Shown here: piece by piece, positions 9,881 through 19,421 of the stretch
How the letters are laid out: every line of letters starts with the position of its first letter
Numbering within the stretch: the stretch's first letter is position 1
Assembly: GCF_019649055.1 (NCBI RefSeq)
Contig: NW_026570243.1
Span: 868,001-932,000 of the forward strand
Source of the DNA: Paramacrobiotus metropolitanus
Lineage: Eukaryota; Tardigrada; Eutardigrada; Parachela; Macrobiotidae
Direction of reading: 5' to 3'
Length of the DNA: 64,000 nucleotides
Notes under the pieces: model-generated
Told to the model about the DNA's origin: nothing
The model's input: the letters and a program-made list of their open reading frames with translations, nothing else
Database searches by the model: none
Made by a program: the position numbers and the translations under genes

Positions 9881-10571
9881 CTTCCATGTGGCTTTTTGTC
9901 ACCTCATTGATGGTCTGATGCAGTGTCGCTTTCTTGCGATCATCATCCTGTTTATTGCGCAACTTCTCAATGACTTCGTTTGTTACATGGTCAGCTCGTT
10001 TCAGCTCATCTTCTTTGCTGTCTCTCAACTCATCTGGTGATCTCTCATATTCGACCATCTCATGTCCATTTTGGTTCATCCATTCGATCACCTTGGCAGA
10101 TACCTGGTTGTTCTTTCTCGTCGGATCGAGCTGCGAGGACATCCCATCTGCTCGAGCTGGTGACTTGTCATTGATATCTTTTTGCAGCGCTTGCGACAAG
10201 TCCCGGGACTTTTCAGCTCGTTTTATGGAAAATCCGCCATTTGGCAAGTTTTGCAATATAGCTTTTTCTCCATAGTTTGGCGGTTTCTCAACAGGGGGAA
10301 CATTTCGGTTCTGGTCAGCGAGTGTCTTCTTATATTCCATCTCGTTAAACACTGGGACAGAGTTCATTGACCCTTGAGCTTGTTTCCCGGTAACCGGTGA
10401 CCCGGTTTCGCAGCTGCTGCATGTCCCAGTAATCTTCTTTTGACATTTTTGCTCTCTGAGATGCTCTCGGCGATACCGGTATCCACATGCCATGGTTTCC
10501 GTTAGGTCGGTATGCCACATTTTGCCAATTCTGCTTCCGCTGCAGCATATCTGCATCATCCAGTGAGTCAT
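9810..10571 (-). CDS. Linker ORF between Gag and protease, element A
   Basis: This is an open frame of 253 codons of charged, low-complexity helical sequence (K, E, D, Q, N rich) without a recognised domain. It ends 71 nt inside the protease ORF in a different frame. It is probably the N-terminal part of the Pro polyprotein, separated from its neighbours by frameshifts. No ATG-based argument fixes the start. Confidence 0.45.
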   Translation of the reverse strand: MTHWMMQICCSGSRIGKMWHTDLTETMACGYRYRREHLREQKCQKKITGTCSSCETGSPVTGKQAQGSMNSVPVFNEMEYKKTLADQNRNVPPVEKPPNYGEKAILQNLPNGGFSIKRAEKSRDLSQALQKDINDKSPARADGMSSQLDPTRKNNQVSAKVIEWMNQNGHEMVEYERSPDELRDSKEDELKRADHVTNEVIEKLRNKQDDDRKKATLHQTINEVTKSHMEVANRQLNEVEDLQRCQSCKGKGV

Positions 10572-10731
10572 CTGAGACCTGTTGTGCTCAATCGCTCTCT
10601 TTAAGCTGCACTTTTCGCAGCATTAGTTCCTTTTCCTGACCTTGTAAAACGACCTGTTCGTCGTTATTTTTAGCCACTGCACTTGCTCCCTGATCTCTCA
10701 CTAGCGCGGAGGTGACTTATCGTTTTCCTGT

Positions 10732-11222
10732 TTACGCCGACAATCTCGGAACTTCGCATGTTGCTTCTTTTTCTTCCATTTTCTTTTTCAAGTTCGCTTT
10801 CCGGATGATCTCGTTACGTTGATCACGCCGTTCTTTCAACTTTTCGGCGGTACAGTAAGGTGATCTGTCCTTATTGTTCACCTGATTATCAGCACTACCA
10901 TTCTGCTGTGATTTCACAGTTCCATTCTGCGCAGGTGGCCTTTCTTCCACCTGTGTTGGCATCTTATTAGCCATCTCACTTGCAGTACCATTCTGCAGTG
11001 ACTTCGCAGTACCATTCTGCGGCAGTGGCCTTTTGTCCACTTGTACTGGTTTCCCAATAACCACGTCCTTTGGCTGATGTGATGGCATCTTGTTAGCCAT
11101 CTCACTCGCAGTACCATTCCGCGGTGATCGCGCAGTACTATTCTGCGTTCCTCCTTTATCTGGTGGTTTCGGTTCGGGGAGATCAGCAGGCTCACCGGCG
11201 CCTACTGATCCTGGCCGTTTCC
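10732..11222 (-). CDS. Start of the Pro frame reached by -1 frameshift, element A
   Basis: This frame is open from the slippery heptamer at 11217-11223 to the stop at 10732, about 163 codons. It is in the -1 frame relative to Gag and would be translated as a Gag extension after slippage. It contains a degenerate tandem repeat of about 36 codons (MANKMP, then QNGTA and QNGTV). The C-terminal third is basic and helical (KLKERRDQRNEIIRK). No enzymatic motif is present. A further frameshift after 10732 would be needed to reach the protease. Confidence 0.6.
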
Positions 11223-11223
11223 C
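11181..11223 (-). promoter_or_regulatory. Candidate -1 ribosomal frameshift signal, element A
   Basis: On the minus strand the heptamer G GGA AAC lies in the Gag frame at 11223-11217, four codons before the Gag stop. After a 6-nt spacer comes an 11-bp stem, GATCAGTAGGC (11210-11200) pairing with GCCTGCTGATC (11191-11181) with one T-G wobble, and an 8-nt loop GCCGGTGA. GGGAAAC is an established -1 slippery sequence in retroviruses. The -1 frame is open downstream. Loop GGTG could pair with CACC at 11165-11162 to make a pseudoknot. Element B has the same layout. Confidence 0.85.
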
Positions 11224-12752
11224 TGGTTGAGCTCCTGTAGCTTCGGGACTTTCACATTCTGCTGTCCCTGGCCAGCGCCGTTCGCGCCGCCACCGTTATT
11301 CTGGTTGCCGCCACCACCATTATTGTTGGCGCGCCAGCCACCTCCATTCCAGTTACCGTATCCGCCGCGTCCCCTGCCGCGACCTCGTCCGCGGAAGCCT
11401 CCTCTGCCTCCGCCGTTATAACCACTGCCTTGTCCGTTTCCTTGGCCGCCGCCGCCACCATTCTGCTGTTTGAACTGGGCCCAATGCGCAACCATATCAT
11501 ATCCATTCGCGAGGGCCTGTCGCCAGCCGCCCTCGTTTCGAAGCCTCTGCCATTCTCTTGAGGCAAACAAGTTCGGGTTCCGGTTCAGCGGCATGTTGGC
11601 CAACATGCAGCTTTGCGTTTGAAGGTTGCCAAATAGACAGTGTTGACACAGCTGTACTCCTTGGGCCACCCATCCATCAATTTGGCCGAACCTCCATTCC
11701 TTTCTGGAACCCTGCTGCGGCTGATAGCTACCGCGGTTCTGCTGGTAGTTCCCTTGATTTCGATTTTGGTTGAAGTTACCATTTCGTTGACCATTATTCC
11801 AATTGGTGTTTCCGTCTCCGCCTCCATTGAAGTTGCCATTATTGGGACTTCCTTGCTGTTGCTGGGCCCCTACGTTCAGGGGGTTCGGCATCACATTTGC
11901 CGGGATCATGTTCTGAGCCATTGGTCTGGCTTGCGCCGATGCCTGTATCGCGGCGACCATGGCATATGAGATGGGCTGCCCAGTTTGGCTATCGATAAAA
12001 GTCACTTCCTTTTGGGTTGGAGTTGGCGATCTCTGTCGATATTCCATCTGTTGAGGTGGTGCAGCTACGAACTGGTTCGAAGCCATCTCTACTCGGCCCG
12101 AGCGGATGGTTACGCAATCCGGTTGATTGCGTTGTCCTTCAACCATCTTATACTTACCTTCACCAGCTGCCCACGATCGGAAGAAGTCCTTTATTTCCGT
12201 CGGCGTTCTGAACCCCTTCGTTTTCAGTGCTTTGTAGAGGTCGTTATCACCTCCACATCCGTCAATCAGGAAGGCAACTGCTTGTAATTCGGTGATGGCC
12301 TTCTTCGCTTTGAACTTCATTATCGCTTGATAAAACTGATCAAGCGTCCCCTTTCCAGGTTTAAATTTCCTGGCCATGGCCTCCCGTAAGCCGATCACTT
12401 CTTCATCTCGATCACCGAACTCATCTTTGAACTTAGCCATCCATTCCATGATCGTATATGTCTCAGCTTCTGCATCCTCGAAATCGCTTTCTCCGTCAAA
12501 CCAGATTTTTGCCGGTCCTTTACCGGCACTGGCGACGTCGATGATCATTTGAGCATCGGTCAACTCATATGTCCTTTGTGTCTCTTTTGCCAGCCGAATC
12601 CATACGGTGAGCGCATCGCGGTTACCGTCAAATGTCGCGAGCGTTGTTTTTCGTCCCATGGATTTGATCGACCTGGCTAGCTCTCTTGCATCATTATCTT
12701 CATCGCGAAGTGGCGCACGCTCTGGAGTGTCTTCATTTCGATTGTTTCGCAC
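11202..12752 (-). CDS. Gag of element A
   Basis: This is an intact ORF of 516 codons. Residues about 38-200 form the capsid-like region typical of retrotransposon Gag, with the hallmark-like stretch REAMARKFKPGKGTLDQFYQ. The rest is N/G/Q-rich, followed by an RGG/RGRGRG-rich box (about 449-470) likely to bind RNA. A degenerate zinc knuckle sits at residues 369-382 (CQHCLFGNLQTQSC). The histidine of CX2CX4HX4C is a leucine here, whereas element B has the complete knuckle. Gag would package the element RNA in cytoplasmic particles. The ATG lies inside the 3' end of an upstream ORF in another frame. The stop follows the -1 frameshift signal. Confidence 0.85.
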   Translation of the reverse strand: MRNNRNEDTPERAPLRDEDNDARELARSIKSMGRKTTLATFDGNRDALTVWIRLAKETQRTYELTDAQMIIDVASAGKGPAKIWFDGESDFEDAEAETYTIMEWMAKFKDEFGDRDEEVIGLREAMARKFKPGKGTLDQFYQAIMKFKAKKAITELQAVAFLIDGCGGDNDLYKALKTKGFRTPTEIKDFFRSWAAGEGKYKMVEGQRNQPDCVTIRSGRVEMASNQFVAAPPQQMEYRQRSPTPTQKEVTFIDSQTGQPISYAMVAAIQASAQARPMAQNMIPANVMPNPLNVGAQQQQGSPNNGNFNGGGDGNTNWNNGQRNGNFNQNRNQGNYQQNRGSYQPQQGSRKEWRFGQIDGWVAQGVQLCQHCLFGNLQTQSCMLANMPLNRNPNLFASREWQRLRNEGGWRQALANGYDMVAHWAQFKQQNGGGGGQGNGQGSGYNGGGRGGFRGRGRGRGRGGYGNWNGGGWRANNNGGGGNQNNGGGANGAGQGQQNVKVPKLQELNQGNGQDQ

Positions 12753-13042
12753 CTCTCTAAAATATCCACCACCATGTTCATGGAGGGGACGGCGTTCATC
12801 CCGGTTACCATCATCCCTGCCCCTCGTATTAGACTGTCGAGCGAAGTGTGAGGAATCGTCTTGGCTAGTGTGCGGTTAGCTCTCTGATGGGGGTTGATAC
12901 TCATTATCCTTTTCCATTTCCCTTCCTTTTTCCGTTTTAATGCCACCCGTGCCGCCGTCCGTTCGTAGCGGCATCTCGAAGTGGAAGCTCCCGCGCGTTT
13001 CACGTGCCTTACTGTAAACGGGCGGGGGCGTATCGGTTGCAT
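12677..13042 (-). pseudogene. Duplicated tail of the coiled-coil ORF
   Basis: This 121-codon frame repeats the C-terminal part of the upstream coiled-coil ORF (QPIRPRPFTVRHVKRAG...) and overlaps the start of the intact Gag by 76 nt in another frame. It is a by-product of the tandem duplication and lacks the coiled-coil N-terminus. Confidence 0.65.
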
Positions 13043-13064
13043 CTCGTTTATTTATAAAAGTCCT

Positions 13065-13623
13065 TTATTCCGTTGGCGTCCTGAACCCCTTTGTTTTCAG
13101 CGCCTTGTAGAGGTCGTTGTCACCTCTACATCCATCGATCAACAAGGCTACTGCTTGTAACTCGGTGATGGCCTTTTTCGCTTTAAACTTCATAATGGCC
13201 TGATAGAATTGATCCAGCGTCTCCTTTCCAGGTTTAAATTTCCTGGCCATGGCCTCCCGTAAGCCGATCACTTCTTCATCTCGATCCCCGACTCATCTTT
13301 GAATTTAGCCATCCATTGCATGATCGTATATGTTTCACCTTTTGCATCCCCGGTATCTCTTTCTCCGTCAAACAGGTTTTCGCCGGTCCTTTAACGGCGC
13401 TGGCGACATCGATGATCATTTGAGCATCGGTCAGCTCATATGTCCTTTGTGTTTCTTTCACAAGACGGATCCATCCAGTGAGCGCATCGCGGTTACCGTC
13501 AAAGGTTGCGAGCGTCGTTTTCCGATCCATGGATTTGATCGACCTGGCTAGCTCTCTTGCATCATTATCTTCATCGCGAAGGGGCGCGCGTTCTTGAACG
13601 TCTTCATTTCGATTATTTCGCAC
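13065..13623 (-). pseudogene. Truncated, frameshifted Gag copy
   Basis: The first part (13276-13623) repeats the Gag N-terminus starting MRNNRNED. It then shifts frame near 13360-13370, and the capsid sequence continues in another frame as 13065-13271 (REAMARKFKPGKETLDQFYQ). It ends at the duplication join, equivalent to Gag residue about 187. It cannot make a full capsid. Confidence 0.75.
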
Positions 13624-14618
13624 CTCTCTGAAATATCCACCACCATGTTCATGGAGGAGAGGGAGTTCGTCCCGGTTACTATTGTCTCTGCCTCTCGTAT
13701 TTGACTGTCGAGCAAACTGCGACGGATCATCCTAACTTGTATGTGGCTGGGTATCTGATGGGGGTTGATACTCGGTGTCTTTTTCGGTTCCTTTTTCCGT
13801 TCCTTTTTCCGTTTTAATGCCACCCGTGCCGCCGCCCGTTCGTAGCGGCATCTCGAAGTGGAAGCTCCCGCCCGTTTCACGTGCCTAACTGTAACTGGGC
13901 GGGGGCGTATCGGTTGTATCTCGTTTAACTCCGAATTGTAGGAGTTGCTCATCTTGTGCTTATTTATCATTTGGAGGCCTTTGTTCTCATCTTCAAGTTG
14001 ACTTATTCTAAGGGTCAGCTGCTCGTTCTCTGTCTTTAATTGTTCCCTCTCTTGTCTGACTTTTTGGGCGTAATCCTGCAGTTTTATGGTTTGGTCATCC
14101 GTCCTCTTTTTATCCTCATCTTTTGCTTTGGTAATCTCTTCTCCCAGCTGGTTCACTTGTTGTTCCAATCGAGTGTACTCCTCAGCAGCCGATCTCAACT
14201 GGGTTTTGAGTTCCGTTGCCTCGTCTTCCTTGGTCATGACGGTTTGCGTCATGTCGATCAGCTCCGTATTGAATCTTAAGTTCTCCTGGGTTTGTTGGTG
14301 AACCTTTTGCTGCCATTCTTTGTCCTTTCGTTCCAGCACTGTGACCATTGTGTCCAGACGGCGGGCTTCTTCCCATCTTAGGCCTTGTTCAGCAGCCTTT
14401 TTGCCAGTTTCTGTGAGCACCTTATTCGCTTCCGTCACTTTGTTTATCTCATCTTTCAATCGTTCACCTTCAGTGGCTGTGAGATCTCTCAAGTCCTTTG
14501 CCACCTGGACAGCGTCATCAGCTCGTTTCTGATGATCTTTCGATTCTTTCTGGAGGATTTCGATATTTCCGTCCCTTAGTTTCAGGTCGTTCCTGAGCTT
14601 GAACACTTCCGTGGTCAT
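13548..14618 (-). CDS. Coiled-coil protein upstream of Gag, element A
   Basis: This ORF of 356 codons is dominated, over residues about 1-230, by heptad-rich K/E/Q/L sequence (for example EEYTRLEQQVNQLGEEITK), so it should form a long coiled coil. A basic segment with HVKRAGAS and RKKERKKEPKK follows. Its ATG overlaps the stop of the preceding ORF as ATGA, which would suit termination-reinitiation. Element B has an equivalent coiled-coil ORF with an HVKRA motif. The function is unknown; a structural or RNA-binding partner of Gag is a guess. Confidence 0.65.
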   Translation of the reverse strand: MTTEVFKLRNDLKLRDGNIEILQKESKDHQKRADDAVQVAKDLRDLTATEGERLKDEINKVTEANKVLTETGKKAAEQGLRWEEARRLDTMVTVLERKDKEWQQKVHQQTQENLRFNTELIDMTQTVMTKEDEATELKTQLRSAAEEYTRLEQQVNQLGEEITKAKDEDKKRTDDQTIKLQDYAQKVRQEREQLKTENEQLTLRISQLEDENKGLQMINKHKMSNSYNSELNEIQPIRPRPVTVRHVKRAGASTSRCRYERAAARVALKRKKERKKEPKKTPSINPHQIPSHIQVRMIRRSLLDSQIREAETIVTGTNSLSSMNMVVDISERCEIIEMKTFKNARPFAMKIMMQES

Positions 14619-15190
14619 TGCTGACAGTCGTTGTGTGACCTCAGCCAGGTTGCTGCGTATTCGTTTCGTTTTATCTCAGCTTCGTTTGCCTTTTGACGCA
14701 GTTCGTCACACTGATCCATCAATTCAGTTATGTGTCGTGATCTTTCAGCTGTCTCTTCCGACATGCTCTCGTTGAGCTCATCTACTGCACTGAATTTTTC
14801 GACCTCTTTGTCGTCGGCCACCTTCTGAGCCTCTTCGGCGATCTCCTTCTGTCCCTCGTATCTGATTTTCTACTCTGTTGCCATGTTCTCCAGGACGCCC
14901 TGTTGTTGCTCCATCTCGTATATACGAGCTTCGAGTGAGCTTAACCTGTTCTGATATTCCTGCTTCTTCTGGAGGATTTGACATTCCTTTTCTTCCAGCG
15001 AAGCTTCCAATTCTCTAATATGTCTCTTCAGATTTGAGGTGGGACTGTTTGGTGATGGGGATCGTACGTTGATGATCTTTCCTGTCTGATTTTGTTCAAT
15101 CAGACTTTCGGGGATGTCCTTTAACGGTGTCAATCCCGGTGCTCGATCAGCTTCCTTCATCGCAGTTCTGAACGACATGTTCATTGTCAC
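14615..15190 (-). pseudogene. Upstream coiled-coil ORF with in-frame TAG, element A
   Basis: Two open stretches (15190-14870 and 14869-14615) lie in one frame, interrupted by a single TAG at 14870-14872. Both parts are coiled-coil-like (LKRHIRELEASLEEKECQIL; ELMDQCDELRQKANEAEIK). The terminal TGA overlaps the next ORF's ATG. It may be read through or may simply be broken. Confidence 0.55.
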
Positions 15191-15468
15191 GTCGTCCTCT
15201 GTGAAGTACGATTCTTCATCCTTCCTGCTGAACTTCGGATCTCAAACCATCTCATCAAATGACATTGGAATCAAATGACAATGACCAAATGACACATGGA
15301 GAGCTCATCCAACTTGAGTTCATTGAGATCCTCTTCTGTGACTTTCGACTTTTCATTGAGGTCCGGTTTAGTGAGGCTCACGTTCTTATCCTGCTCCGAT
15401 AAGTCAGGACTGGCTACTACATCCTTCTGTGATGTCAGATCCATCTCCGTTGCTCGTTCCGAGCTCGT

Positions 15469-15777
15469 TCATTCTTTAGTGACCTCCTGGTTCACCTCAA
15501 TACCTCCCGCCGCAGACGCGGGAGCTCGTTTCTGATTATCGCTGGAGCTCTCCTGAGCTGACACTGCTTCGAGTGCCTTCTGGTATGTCATGTCCGAGCC
15601 TCGTGAATCCTTCTCCACGATGGCTTTAGGTGCTCGGGTAGCCCTGTCATGTTCAACCGGACGTGTATTTGGTTTGCGTTCCTTCTTATACGCATCTGAT
15701 GCGCCTTGCTGAGATCGGCGGGAGCTACGGCTTCCCTGACTGCTGTTAGATGTCGGTTCAACGATGTGTTTATCCAT
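15469..15777 (-). CDS. First small ORF of element A
   Basis: This gives 102 residues from the ATG at 15777 (MDKHIVEPTSN). It is Ser/Arg/Lys-rich and disordered in appearance (SRSSRRSQQG). The frame is open a further 16 codons upstream, but this ATG is a natural start. It resembles the Ser/Lys-rich segment that opens element B near 21130-21245 only in composition. The function is unknown. Confidence 0.45.
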   Translation of the reverse strand: MDKHIVEPTSNSSQGSRSSRRSQQGASDAYKKERKPNTRPVEHDRATRAPKAIVEKDSRGSDMTYQKALEAVSAQESSSDNQKRAPASAAGGIEVNQEVTKE

Positions 15778-17054
15778 GGTTGATCGGATAACTGAGACGC
15801 ACCTGTCAATTTTTCTCACACACACGTTATGATAAGATCGTTACGATCGTTTCATAGATGAAGTTGTTCAGCTGCTAATATCAACTGAACTGCTCAAAAG
15901 CTCACTTCGAGTTCGTTTTTAGGTAGACTGATCGATCTCAGCTCGTAAAGATCACTTTTCGCTAAACTTGTTTCAATTATAAATCAGCTTGTTTCAACTG
16001 GGATTAGGTCAATTTCAATTAAAAAGATCGTTCTTATAACAAAATGATCGGTCTTAGCTCGTCGGTGAAGATCACCACCTGATCTGGTCGAAGGTTAGAG
16101 GTCACCTGATGAGCTCGATCTGATCGATCTCAGGTGCCAATGGTAACTTTTTCGTCAACTTGTTTCAATTAAAATCAGCTCCTTTTAACTGAATTTAGGT
16201 CAGTTGCGATGAAGAAAGTTCGATTATGCTGTTTACCACTTTGCTACGAGATGGTTTAGCTCGGTTTTACCAGTTAAAATTTCGACCAATCGTAGCTCAG
16301 AAAACTGACCAATTACGTGCGTCCGTTAAAATTTGCTGACCTGCCTGAAATCATAGGTCGACGGCCAGACTTGCGCGCCGTGTGCAAAAACTCCACCTAC
16401 ACCTAACTCAGATCAGTACAGACCAATGAGAATTGCGCTTTTTACGCCTCAACCAATCCAATAATTAATAACGGTTTTTACCGGATTACCGTTCCGTTTA
16501 CGCAAAAGATGATCCAGATGATCTCGTTTTTCTTCTCCACAATCCGATCCCGCGCGGCCGTATTCCGCACGGTTGTGGCGCCTTCCTGTCCGACCTAGTC
16601 AGCCTTCTGCTGCGCTTGTCAGGCTAAACAGCAGGTCGCTCTACAACCAATTTGATGGAGCGCGTTAAAACTGATCTTGGCACCTCCTTCGGTGCTGCCA
16701 ACTTGTGGCTTCTCGGCTCTTGGGCCGACAGCCTCGACCTCTACAGAGGAACCCACTGCCTAGCAGAGGAAACAGCACAAGTTCCCCGACAGGAGAAACT
16801 CGTACCGCAGCCGCCTGCCGTCTGACTTGAAGCACAAGACGAGTTCTCCTACAAAAGATACTCGAGTCAGTGCTGCCGTTGACGCTGGCAATCCGATCGA
16901 TGAGGTGCGCCTTGCTCGTTCAGATGAGGAAAACCAGTGCCTCACTAGTGCAATGTGATCGATATCGATCCAGATCAATATGGCCGTTCGCCAGACAAAT
17001 AAATCGATGTGGCCGTTTGCCAAACAAATAAACAAATCAATTCAGAAACCGTCG
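15778..17054 (-). other. 5' leader of element A
   Basis: About 1.3 kb lies between PBS and first ORF with no supported coding sequence. It is rich in GATC-containing short repeats and contains several CCAAT-like motifs near 16320-16460. It probably holds the packaging region and internal promoter elements, but nothing specific can be assigned. Confidence 0.5.
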
Positions 17055-17072
17055 GTCACGGCTCTGCTACCA
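17055..17072 (-). promoter_or_regulatory. Primer-binding site of element A
   Basis: Directly inside the 5' LTR the minus strand reads TGGTAGCAGAGCCGTGAC. TGG complements a tRNA CCA end. The first ten bases are identical to the PBS of element B. The primer tRNA was not identified. Confidence 0.8.
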
Positions 17073-17406
17073 TATAATGTTGGATTCAGGACGGATTCAG
17101 GGCAGCGTCCCAGACTGACAGGAACCTGCGTAGCGTGCTATGCTATAAGCTATGGATAAATGTGCAACACACGACATCCAGCTAGCAAGAGCAAACTTTA
17201 TCGACTGAATGAACAACTGGCTGAGGCTGCACTAATCGGAGAGCCACACACAGTGTGCGCGCATCCGCATTAGGCGCCACCCACGCGCGTGGTGCGAACA
17301 AAGAACGGCTTTAGCCGTCAGCCAATGAGAAACGAGACACAACACAGACCGCATAATCCGTGGCGTAGCCCAACGAAGGTGAACGCCAGTGAAGCCATCG
17401 CTCACA
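17073..17406 (-). repeat. 5' LTR of element A
   Basis: Same length as the 3' LTR, with about eight substitutions. The motif CCAATGAGAAACGAGACACAA (around 17323-17343) is shared by both LTRs. Transcription would run leftward into the element. Confidence 0.85.
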
Positions 17407-18583
17407 TGTGCTTAATAATGCAGCGTTCCGTTGTCACGTTGTGCCGTTCTGCTTAAGACCCCTGCTTCGAACACGAATATCATTGGCAAAAGTGTCACTT
17501 TTTGGCCATGCGGATTGGCTGTATTTACGGTTATGTGCAATTATGGTTGGTTACCCAAATGCAAATAAATCCGCACAACCTGCTTTGGCTGTATGAATTG
17601 ACTGGATTCTACCACATTCTTAGATGCAACTGCCGTTCGTGGCTGGTAAGCTAAAGATAGGGGGTCTTAATCTTAACAGAAAACTGATCACTCGCAAAGT
17701 ATTGCGTACATACAAGCCCAACCGAGGCGGATTAAATTTTGACTAGCAAACCCCGCGCAAATTGCGCGAAGTAATTAATGCGATGGACAGATCATAACCC
17801 ACTGCAAAATTAAAACTACATGCAGTACAAGTTTATACACGAAGCCGTCGAAGCATAAACTTCTTTAATATACCAAAGTCCAAAGCTGACGAGTGGCGAT
17901 AATATCTACTGGAAAATTTATCCTGTCTCTTTACGAACTGCAGAGATGGCCTTAAAGATGAAATGTGAAATTTTTCTCCAAAAGGCGGATAAATTTGCTG
18001 ATTAGCTTCCGATCTAATTCTAATTTTCTTAATTTCCAGATGACCCGATCCGTAACCAATCATTTACCTAAATTTCGTGCAGCTTCCGCATGGAAACTTC
18101 TGTAATTTAATAGTTGTTCTCACTTCCCTTTTTTTTGTCATTCTGCGCTTTTGCAAGCTGTAAATTATCCTATAACAGTCAATTACTAGTAACTGTACTT
18201 TCAATTCCAGTTGGGCCACTATCACCGCTGGTGACCTTCATAACCCAGTTTAACAATCATTGTATTAACAGAGTAATTGCTATACTTGCTGCTACAATTC
18301 CTTTCTGGCTATTGCTCTGACCACAGCCAAACACTTCTAAATAAATAAGGACAGAAGCATGTCGTTGTACTTCCTTCTCCACCTTAGCTTCTTTCAAAAT
18401 CGGGAACTGTTGTGCGACATTTCTGGCATGCTTGCTGCTAAGCGAGGTCACATCGCGCCGCAGCTCTCGATCGGCGTCGCCTGTGGCTCCGCCTTCAATA
18501 AGTACGCTGCACAGCGAACAGAAAAAATTATTTGTCCCTTGTTACTTCATACTGAATCCAACTTATATCATGCAATTCAGTTT
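17407..18583. other. Spacer between element A and the dispersed repeat
   Basis: It begins with the second copy of the target duplication. Beyond that it is AT-rich intergenic DNA with no supported gene. Confidence 0.4.
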
Positions 18584-18787
18584 TGCGTTTGTTTCAGATT
18601 TGCTACAATTTCAAAATCTGCTACGTTTTCGCTTTCAGTAGATAAGGCAAGGTGGTGTCCGGAAAGGTAAACGGGCAACTTGGGATATTCAAGAACTGCT
18701 TTGAAGAACAATAAACAGGCACTAGATCAGCCTCTTACTTCTGATCGCAGACAGACAGCGTGCATTGTTAACACGCGAGTATAAGAG
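18584..18787 (+). repeat. 0.2-kb dispersed repeat, copy 2
   Basis: Matches 4072-4290 in the same orientation. With copy 1 it flanks element A at unequal distances (about 0.9 kb and 1.2 kb), so the two copies are not the element's target duplication. They are an independent repeat family. Confidence 0.8.
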
Positions 18788-19421
18788 GGAGTTTATAGCG
18801 GTTGCTACAACTGTGTGGCTACGTGCTATTCCCTCCCCCGATGCACAAATACTAGTCTGTTCGCATAAACTCGTCGCCAGCTTGGTAGTCTTCTAGCTGA
18901 TAGCAAGAAAAAATCCAGTTTACAGCGGTTTGCTACGACTATGAGGCACCCGCCCAGTGTGACCGCAGCAGTCAACCGCCTGCGGGATCGGTACGTAGCA
19001 ACGGCAGCTCCCGCCCACTGTAACGGAAGCGGACAACCGCTCACGGCGTCGTGTTACTTGAATATGGCAAGCCGATGTTAGGCGTATGGCAAGCCGGCAT
19101 TAGACACATGGCGAGCCGACTTAAGATATATGGCAAGCCGATATTAGGCGCATGATAACTATTTTCCTGCAGTTATTTTAATCCGGTTTTTACTGTTAAC
19201 TATTTATTATTATTTACGTTTTACTATTAACTATTTCCTATTATTATTTTTTTACTTTTTTTTAACCAAGGTGTAAAATTTCACACTGAAGCTTAAAAAA
19301 TTTTAATTTGAAATTTAAAATTTAAACTTAAAATTAAAATTTTAAAAATTTAAAAAAATTTTAGGTCCAGATTTCAAGATCAAATTACAAATTAAGATTT
19401 TAAAAACTTTAACGTTGGCAT
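18788..19421. repeat. Minisatellite and AT-rich flank
   Basis: Four degenerate units of about 23 bp with the core ATGGCAAGCCGAxxTTAGG occupy 19061-19155. The next 230 bp (19180-19400) are almost pure A/T with runs of TTAAAATTT. GGTTGCTAC/GTAGCAAC-type motifs occur at 18790-19030. No gene is seen. Confidence 0.7.

Larger units (their letters stand above)
12187..13924 (-). repeat. Internal tandem duplication of about 875 bp in element A
   Basis: Segment 13061-13924 is a diverged second copy of 12187-13047. The offset is 874-877 bp. The unit covers the tail of the coiled-coil ORF (motif VRHVKRAGAS) and the first half of Gag. Several percent of positions differ between copies, so the duplication is older than the LTR divergence alone would suggest, or conversion has acted. 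The join lies near 13048-13060. Confidence 0.8.
5149..17406 (-). mobile_element. Element A: 12.3-kb Ty3/Gypsy-like LTR retrotransposon lacking RT and integrase
   Basis: Two direct 334-bp LTRs (5149-5482 and 17073-17406) bound the element. About 8 mismatches separate them, so insertion is fairly recent. The flanks carry ATGTG (or TGTG), consistent with a 4-5 bp target duplication. Reading on the minus strand, the order is 5' LTR, PBS, leader of about 1.2 kb, coiled-coil ORFs, Gag, -1 frameshift signal, protease, pre-RT protein, a distal accessory ORF, purine-containing tract and 3' LTR. I find no RT, RNase H or integrase motif on either strand. The affiliation with Ty3/Gypsy is inferred from the homologous architecture of element B, whose RT is recognisable. 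The element must therefore be non-autonomous. Confidence 0.88.
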
